Shown: positions 54,336-64,000 of the stretch, in pieces | Layout of the letters: every line of letters starts with the position of its first letter | How positions within the stretch are numbered: the first letter of the stretch is position 1 | From: Leptospira sanjuanensis | Lineage (GTDB): Bacteria; Spirochaetota; Leptospiria; Leptospirales; Leptospiraceae | DNA: 64,000 nt | Direction: 5' to 3' | Assembly (NCBI RefSeq): GCF_022267325.1 | Contig: NZ_JAIZBG010000001.1 | Span: 2,392,001 to 2,456,000 of the forward strand | Notes under the pieces: model-generated | The model's input: the letters and a program-made list of their open reading frames with translations, nothing else | What the model was told of the DNA's origin: nothing | The model's database searches: none | Translations under genes and position numbers: made by a program

Positions 54336-54980
54336 ATGTTCCATTCCGACCCGATACGATTCCGATTTACCATTCTCCCTTTCGCGTGGTTCGCCGCATT
54401 TACATTGTTAACGGCAACGGCTTGTTCCGGTCCCAAAAACGAATTGCCGACATTCTCCCCCAACTTGGAATGCTCCGAAAAAGAAATCCCTCTTTTGATA
54501 CAACCCGCGCACGACATAGAAGACGGCAACCGGTTGGAAGTCGTTTATTGCAACCAAAGGGAAACGCCTTCCGGAAAACGGATCGAACTCAGTCTCGTCT
54601 TTGAGGACGAACGACATCCGTCGAAATGGAAGGATGTCGTTTATCGAATCTACCGCGGATTCAAATACGGAAGAAACAAGGACATAGAAAGTTTCCGTCT
54701 TCAATTTTCAAAAACGGGAGAATTGTCCACGGTTCATTTAAAGAACGTCTACTCGGGCGATCAGAGATTCAACGAAGATCCGGTGCAACACTTCGACTCC
54801 GTTTTAAAAGCCGATCAGCTTAAGAAGGAAGAAGGAAAGCCGGTTTTATTCATCAACACATGGAATCACATGTTTTCGGAAAAGGATCAAAACCCGGAAC
54901 TCGCCAAGAAAAAACTTCAGGGAATCGAACTCAGAACGGGAAGCAGGGACGAATTGGATGCGTTTTATCAGGGAAAATAA
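54336..54980 (+). CDS. Lipoprotein of unknown function
   Basis: The 214-residue protein has a signal and lipobox ([15 protein letters not shown], Cys at about 30). The mature part has [19 protein letters not shown] and a beta-rich body with many charged residues ([17 protein letters not shown]). A second Cys pair (LEC, YCN) may be bonded. ATG 54336 is preferred over TTG 54300. It precedes the MaoC gene by 60 bases; a link between them is not evident. No family recognised. Confidence 0.75.
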   Translation: MFHSDPIRFRFTILPFAWFAAFTLLTATACSGPKNELPTFSPNLECSEKEIPLLIQPAHDIEDGNRLEVVYCNQRETPSGKRIELSLVFEDERHPSKWKDVVYRIYRGFKYGRNKDIESFRLQFSKTGELSTVHLKNVYSGDQRFNEDPVQHFDSVLKADQLKKEEGKPVLFINTWNHMFSEKDQNPELAKKKLQGIELRTGSRDELDAFYQGK

Positions 54981-55040
54981 ACTTTTCCCTTGAATCGCAG
55001 ACAAAACACTGGAAAAAAAAAGATCAAGAGGCCTTTAGTC

Positions 55041-56219
<1,179 letters not shown>

Positions 56220-56431
56220 TCCCCTCGAGCGTTTTCTCTCGTTCCTCTCGGGGCGCGAGAAAACGTTCTTACCGGCGCCGTGCGATTCGGCAAACTCCCC
56301 AAGTTCATTCTACATTCCGAATCGAGAACTTCGATTTTCCGGTTTGATCTTTCTAAATTGAAACGAAAATCGAAATGATCACCGTGTATTTCCCGTTCCC
56401 GACTTCGAATCTACCGTAGTTTGGAGTAAAC

Positions 56432-56520
56432 GATGGAGTTCCCACAGATTTTGTCCCTTGGAGAACGAACGAGCTTTTCCACAGATTGTATCCCGATTCA
56501 GTTTTTGTTTGAGTTCCCAC
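56432..56520 (+). repeat. Two dispersed-repeat copies
   Basis: GATGGAGTTCCCAC at 56432-56445 and GTTTGAGTTCCCAC at 56507-56520. Each is followed by an A/T-rich ATT or AGATTTT tail. Confidence 0.7.
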
Positions 56521-56702
56521 ATTCTGATATAGTGGAGGATTTCAGGAAGAATCAAAATCAATGTTTTCCCATTGAATTCGGATCTCTAAGACGTTGTCCG
56601 CAATTCGAGCGTTGAATTGCAGGAAAGAAACTTTCCGTTGTTCCGACAAACGATTTCTAAAAAAAAAGAAAATTCGAGGAATTCTCCCTAAATTCCGAAA
56701 TT

Positions 56703-56716
56703 GTGGGAACTCATAC
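56703..56716 (-). repeat. Dispersed repeat, minus orientation
   Basis: GTGGGAACTCATAC on the plus strand, that is GTATGAGTTCCCAC on the minus strand. It is opposite in direction to the two copies upstream. Confidence 0.75.
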
Positions 56717-56802
56717 AAACAAGAGAAATTTCCCGAAAAGAGACAATTTCAGAATTGATCGTCAAAATCGAATGCGAGACGGCTTTTTGTTGGAACTCCT
56801 TC

Positions 56803-57402
56803 CTACTTTTTCTTCCCTCCCAATACCTCTTGCATCTCTCCTTTCAATTCCTGAAGATATTCGGTTTTTCCTGTAATTCGAAAAAGCTGGGAACTCCCTT
56901 GAAACAGCTTGAGAATCTTTTTTGCCGCAGCGTGACAATCCAAAGAAGAATCCAGATTTCCTTTTTTCTTTTCGGATTCAAAATAGGATTCGAAAATTTG
57001 AATCCAGCCGTGCAGAATTTTTTCTGCCACGAGTTCAAAGTCCTCATTCTTTTCCTCGACGCTGTTTAAAAAACGCGCGATGGGACATCCGATAAACTTA
57101 CCGCTCTTCACCTGTTTCAGCAATAGAGAATTCCAAGTGTGCACGAATTCTTCCCAAGTTTCCGCGCGATCCATCATTCTTTGCAGACCGTTCTCGAAAT
57201 TCTCCCCTTGCAGCTTTAGATATTCGAGAGCGATCTCTTCTTTGGATTGAAAATAACGATAAAAGCTGGCCTTGTGAGTTCCGGAATCGGCGATCAGCTG
57301 ATTGGTGGAAGTCCCCGAATATCCGCGGTGATAAAAAAGATCGAGCGCGGAGGTCATCAAACGATCGTATGGATTGCTCTGTTTATCGAGATTCGAAGCC
57401 AT
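56803..57402 (-). CDS. TetR-family transcriptional regulator
   Basis: The 199-residue repressor has the TetR helix-turn-helix in residues about 14-60 (LMTSALDLFYHRGYSGTSTN, then QLIADSGTHKASFYRYFQSK). The C-terminal ligand domain includes GCPIARFLNSVEE, a Cys that could be ligand- or redox-linked. It is divergent from the crotonase gene, with two 16-base palindromes in the 122-base gap, so it probably represses both itself and the crotonase. The ligand may be an acyl-CoA; that is inference. Confidence 0.92.
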   Translation of the reverse strand: MASNLDKQSNPYDRLMTSALDLFYHRGYSGTSTNQLIADSGTHKASFYRYFQSKEEIALEYLKLQGENFENGLQRMMDRAETWEEFVHTWNSLLLKQVKSGKFIGCPIARFLNSVEEKNEDFELVAEKILHGWIQIFESYFESEKKKGNLDSSLDCHAAAKKILKLFQGSSQLFRITGKTEYLQELKGEMQEVLGGKKK

Positions 57403-57460
57403 TCTAAAGAATCAGAATAACAACCCCCGAAAAAAGTTCAACAAAAACCGAAAAAAATGA

Positions 57461-57476
57461 TAGACTAAATAGTCTA
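57461..57476. promoter_or_regulatory. TetR-type operator 1
   Basis: TAGACTAAATAGTCTA, a palindrome with perfect six-base arms (TAGACT/AGTCTA), in the gap between the TetR gene and its divergent neighbour. Size and symmetry fit a TetR dimer site. Confidence 0.75.
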
Positions 57477-57494
57477 TATTCGACTTTTTCAGAA

Positions 57495-57510
57495 TAGACT
57501 GCGCGGTCTA
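57495..57510. promoter_or_regulatory. TetR-type operator 2
   Basis: TAGACTGCGCGGTCTA repeats operator 1 with one arm mismatch (GGTCTA). Its start is 34 bases from that of operator 1. It overlaps the likely promoter and ends just before the AAGGAG ribosome site of the crotonase gene. Confidence 0.72.
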
Positions 57511-57524
57511 TCAAGGAGATTTAC

Positions 57525-58307
57525 ATGTCCGAGCCGATTCTCACCGAAAAAAGAGGACACATTCTTCACATCATCATCAACCGACCCGAGGAACGAAACG
57601 CGTTCAACGTGGATATGCTCTACGCTCTGAGTCGCGCCTACGACCAATTGGAAGCGGACCCCGAAATCCGAGTCGGTTTGGTTTACGCAAACGGAAAACA
57701 TTTCACGCTCGGTCTCGACTTAAAGAATGTCGCGGAATTTTTAAAAAAACAAAGGCGTTTCCCTCTTCCCCCCGAAAGCGTCAATCCCTGGGGGACCACC
57801 GGTAAAACAAAAACGAAACCGGTCGTAGTGGCAGTACACGGAATGTGCATCACTCTCGGAATCGAATTGATGCTAGCAAGCGACATCCGCATCGCCGCCA
57901 AACGCACGTTATTCGGTCAAGTCGAGGTGCAAAGGGGAATCTTCCCGTTCGGAGGAGGAACGATGCGCTGGCCCGCGCAATGCGGTTGGGGAAACGCAAT
58001 GAAATACATTCTTACCGGAGAACCGTTTGAGGCGGAAGAAGCGCTTCGGATCGGACTCGTTCAGGAAGTCGTAGAAAAAAGCGATCTCATCGAAAGAGGA
58101 ATTCTACTCGCCGAAAAAATCGCGGCGCAAGCGCCGCTCGGAGTCTATGCGACCTTAAAATCTTCCCTCGAATCCGTTTTATACGGAGAATCCAAGGCGG
58201 CCGAAAATCTTTTTCCGCAGCTTTTGGAATTGATGGATACGCAGGACGCAGAGGAAGGACTCGCTTCGTTCGTGGAAAAAAGAAGCGCGGTTTTTCAAGG
58301 AAAGTGA
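57525..58307 (+). CDS. Enoyl-CoA hydratase/isomerase (crotonase) family protein
   Basis: The 260-residue crotonase acts on enoyl-CoA esters. Marks: IIINRPEERNAFN, then GKHFTLGLDLKN (oxyanion-hole loop), then HGMCITLGIELMLASDIRIA and FGQVEVQRGIFPFGGGTMRW. Both Glu positions of hydratases (GIEL and QVEVQRG) are kept. AAGGAG lies seven bases before ATG 57525. The divergent TetR gene and its two operators imply ligand-induced expression. It is followed after 167 bases by an alcohol dehydrogenase gene with its own ribosome site. Confidence 0.93.
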   Translation: MSEPILTEKRGHILHIIINRPEERNAFNVDMLYALSRAYDQLEADPEIRVGLVYANGKHFTLGLDLKNVAEFLKKQRRFPLPPESVNPWGTTGKTKTKPVVVAVHGMCITLGIELMLASDIRIAAKRTLFGQVEVQRGIFPFGGGTMRWPAQCGWGNAMKYILTGEPFEAEEALRIGLVQEVVEKSDLIERGILLAEKIAAQAPLGVYATLKSSLESVLYGESKAAENLFPQLLELMDTQDAEEGLASFVEKRSAVFQGK

Positions 58308-58474
58308 ACGGACTTTGAGGCGAAATCGGAACGAAGACCAAAGTTTCGGATTGTTTCCAAGTTTATCTCGCAAATCGAATATTCGAAAAAAGTAAGTTAG
58401 AATTTTAGACGAACTGCTGCAGGCCGCATTTTTTGCAAAATATTTTAATTTTTAGATCGGAGACAAGGTGAATT

Positions 58475-59506
58475 ATGAAACGAATCGTATTCAAAAAGAA
58501 GCATGTATTAGAATGGGAAAACGTTCCCGAACCTAAGATTCAAGGCGAAAATCAAGCGATCGTAAAACCGATCGCGGTTTCGCGCTGCGATCTGGATCTT
58601 CCCATCGTAAACGGTTACACGTTATTTCGACCGGGGATTCCGATCGGACACGAATTTGTGGGAACGATCGAAGAAACCAGTCCCGAAATCGCGGACGAAT
58701 ATCCGAAAGGAACCAAGGTAATCATTCCGTTTCAGATTTCTTGCGGACTTTGTCCGGACTGTACAGGCGGACGTTCCAAGGCCTGCACTTCCATCCCCTA
58801 TGCGAGCCACTACGGAATGGGACCATCCGCAAAAGAATTCGGAGGAGCTTTATCCGAAAGAATTTGGATTCCATTCGCCAAACAGATGTTAATCCCTATG
58901 CCTTCGAATATGGACGCGATCGCTCTGGCTTCGATCAGCGACAATATCGTCGAAGCTTGGAAACTCGTGGGACAGTGGCTTGAGAAAAAACCGAATTCTC
59001 CCGTGATGATTTTGGGCGGCTTGGCTTCAAGCATCGGTTTGTATTCGGCTTCGCTCGCGGTCGGCATGGGCGCATCCGAAGTTTTATATTTGGACAACGA
59101 CCAGGAAAGGCTCAAAATTGCGGAGAATCTGGGGGCGACCGCGGTTTCTTATTCGACTCTTCCCAAGGTCTGGGAGAAAAAATTCCCGTTGATCGCGGAT
59201 TGTCACGGACTGAAAGAAGGAATGGACTTTTCCTTAAAGTCCCTTTCCACGGAAGGGATTTACGGTTCGGCGTCGATATTCTGGACGAATAAATTAGAAA
59301 TTCCTTATTTAGATTTATATAATACGGGTGCGACCTTGAAGATCGGACGGGTGGATTCGAGAGAACATATCCCGCAGATTTTGAACAAGATCGTGGAAAA
59401 GAAGATAGAACCCGAAAAGATCGTGACCAAAACCTGCTCCTTTGACGACGCGGTGGAAGCTTGGCTCGAACCCGCGATCAAGCTCGTTGTGAAAATGGAT
59501 TCCTGA
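58475..59506 (+). CDS. Zinc-dependent medium-chain alcohol dehydrogenase
   Basis: A 343-residue MDR enzyme. The catalytic zinc ligands are Cys in VSRCDLDLPIV (about 38) and His in PIGHEFVG (about 59). The structural zinc set is CGLCPDCTGGRSKAC. The Rossmann glycine loop reads ILGGLASSIGLYSA and is followed by LYLDNDQERL with an acidic residue that favours NAD. AAGGTGA lies close before ATG 58475. A perfect CGAATATTCG palindrome lies about 90 bases upstream (58376-58385). The substrate is unknown. Confidence 0.92.
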   Translation: MKRIVFKKKHVLEWENVPEPKIQGENQAIVKPIAVSRCDLDLPIVNGYTLFRPGIPIGHEFVGTIEETSPEIADEYPKGTKVIIPFQISCGLCPDCTGGRSKACTSIPYASHYGMGPSAKEFGGALSERIWIPFAKQMLIPMPSNMDAIALASISDNIVEAWKLVGQWLEKKPNSPVMILGGLASSIGLYSASLAVGMGASEVLYLDNDQERLKIAENLGATAVSYSTLPKVWEKKFPLIADCHGLKEGMDFSLKSLSTEGIYGSASIFWTNKLEIPYLDLYNTGATLKIGRVDSREHIPQILNKIVEKKIEPEKIVTKTCSFDDAVEAWLEPAIKLVVKMDS

Positions 59507-59538
59507 ATTCGTTTGAGGGAGAGTGTTTTTTTGAAAAT

Positions 59539-59555
59539 GTTGGAATTCCTACATT
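59539..59555 (+). repeat. Dispersed repeat, decayed copy
   Basis: GTTGGAATTCCTACATT in the gap between the dehydrogenase and clpS, about 30 bases past the dehydrogenase stop. Confidence 0.45.
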
Positions 59556-59559
59556 CTTC

Positions 59560-59880
<321 letters not shown>

Positions 59881-60005
59881 CTCGCTAATCAACCCGGGAA
59901 AATTTGAGTCAAAGGATTCTTTCGGAAAACTCTTCCGCTGTTTCGTTCTTCCTTTAAAAAGAAAAAAGAGTAAGCGAAAATCCGTTTAAGTCAAGTCATC
60001 CGATC

Positions 60006-60968
<963 letters not shown>

Positions 60969-60975
60969 TTTCTTC

Positions 60976-62136
<1,161 letters not shown>

Positions 62137-62324
62137 TTGTTCTTCCTGATGGGTGAAAATTGACGGGAAAGTCCGGAGGAACCCCGCTCTGATCCCAAAA
62201 ACCTGCGGATTCCTTCAGTGTCAAGAAGATCCAAACTATGTTCCTTCCGCATTCTAGAACAAATTGAGCAACCTAAGTCAGAATTGAATTGAAGCACAGG
62301 CACCCGGAATATTTTTGAGAAACA

Positions 62325-62723
<399 letters not shown>

Positions 62724-62929
62724 GAATTCAGGCCGAAAGAACGAATTCCATCTTCTTTCAAAATTTCTCATGTTAAAATCTGCGGGGATTTCATTCCCGG
62801 GTAAGCAAGATTTCTTCCCTGTTTCCGACCTTCCGTTTTTATCAGTTAGAACTTAAATCATGAACTTTCAGGCAAAAAATTATCCAATATTGATTTACAA
62901 AAAGTTCACGAGTTCATACCGTGATCTTC

Positions 62930-63765
<836 letters not shown>

Positions 63766-63800
63766 TTTTTACTTAGAGCTTAAACAGTTTCTATAAGGTG

Positions 63801-63826
63801 AAAGCCACCGAAAGGTGGCTTTTTTA
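63801..63826 (+). terminator. Intrinsic terminator of lipL32
   Basis: AAAGCCACC and GGTGGCTTT around a GAAA tetraloop, followed by a T run ending at 63825. It is a textbook rho-independent terminator 35 bases after the stop. Confidence 0.92.
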
Positions 63827-64000
63827 TTTCCTGTTTCACGGCGCCCGCTTTTTTAGAAATAATTTCGTTTGAATCTGATCTCCATTTTGTTCTTTTTTCG
63901 GAACGATTTTGAATTTTCCTATCTTCCCTTTTATCGTAAAGACGCATCCCGATTCAGTCCCATCCTTCTTTTTGTTCCCAAAGGAGAATCCGAATTATTT

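Larger units (their letters stand above)
56220..56802. other. Convergent repeat-rich region, no gene
   Basis: This gap of about 580 bases begins with a hairpin (CGTTTTCTC 56230-56238 with GAGAAAACG 56257-56265), a probable end signal for the MaoC gene. It then carries three dispersed-repeat copies. Small open frames reading MWEL or similar on the minus strand come from the repeat. I see no gene. Confidence 0.6.

Noticed and set aside
62137..62324. Possible SAM or SAH riboswitch before metK
   Set aside because: I could not match any known SAM/SAH riboswitch core. A covariance-model search of this stretch would settle it.
63836..63994. Minus-strand open stretch after lipL32 with a coding-like Lys-rich sequence ending LFLKKRAP
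   Set aside because: An in-frame stop lies at 63995-63997 and no start codon is present. It may be a gene remnant but cannot be supported from this window.

Overview
The window is chromosomal DNA from a pathogenic (P1 clade) Leptospira. The clearest evidence is an intact lipL32 gene at 62947-63765, which encodes the major outer-membrane lipoprotein found in the pathogenic clade. Spirochete-type flagellar genes (flbB, fliY, fapA) and many spirochetal lipoproteins agree with this. By eye the DNA is clearly less AT-rich than L. interrogans, so one of the higher-GC pathogenic species (L. kmetyi-like) is more likely. This species guess is inference.

Layout. 1-5.4 kb: the 5' part of ilvB (minus strand), a TPR protein, a six-TM chemoreceptor and a small unknown protein. 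5.7-7.7 kb: a protein resembling the N-terminal accessory part of XPB. 7.8-15.6 kb: a tight plus-strand run of ABC1/UbiB kinase, feoA, feoB, LtaS-type sulfatase, NeuB-like synthase and M23 peptidase. 15.8-16.6 kb: an AT-rich DUF1835/DUF3658 gene. 16.9-24.1 kb: flagellar operon 1 (fliF-fliG-fliH, a strong terminator and a repeat block, then fliI-fliJ-orf-flbB-orf). 40.4-25.0 kb, minus strand: flagellar operon 2 (fliY-fliO-fliP-fliQ-fliR-flhB-flhA-flhF-flhG-orf-fliA-fapA-orf-SwrB-like-remA-gmk), with a GNAT gene after it. The two flagellar operons converge near 24.2 kb. They encode the MS ring, switch, export ATPase complex, export gate, placement GTPases, sigma-28 and a spirochetal collar protein.

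40.6-51.1 kb: DUF971 protein, a transporter-phosphatidylserine decarboxylase fusion, an exported protein, a 7TM-DISM/PAS/RsbW-like sensor, a fatty-acid hydroxylase family membrane enzyme, an SDR, and an operon of three lipoproteins. 51.3-59.5 kb: GST, M3 oligopeptidase, a lipoprotein, a double-MaoC hydratase, a TetR regulator divergent from a crotonase with two palindromic operators between them, and a zinc alcohol dehydrogenase. 59.6-64 kb: clpS, a transketolase C-terminal half, metK, a small ParB-domain protein, and lipL32 with a textbook terminator.

The strongest unexplained pattern is a short dispersed repeat (GTGGTAGTTCCCAC / GTATGAGTTCCCACAT). It occurs about twenty times, almost always between genes. 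It makes up a 37-bp tandem array in front of the DUF971 gene, fills the fliH-fliI gap, sits on the gmk stop codon, and is read in frame inside the DUF971 protein and possibly the flhB N-terminus. Other notable points are the transporter-Psd fusion, a gmk that seems to start at CTG overlapping the remA stop, RemA and SwrB-like proteins in a spirochete flagellar operon, and the paired operators at the TetR/crotonase locus. No tRNA, rRNA, CRISPR array or transposase was seen.
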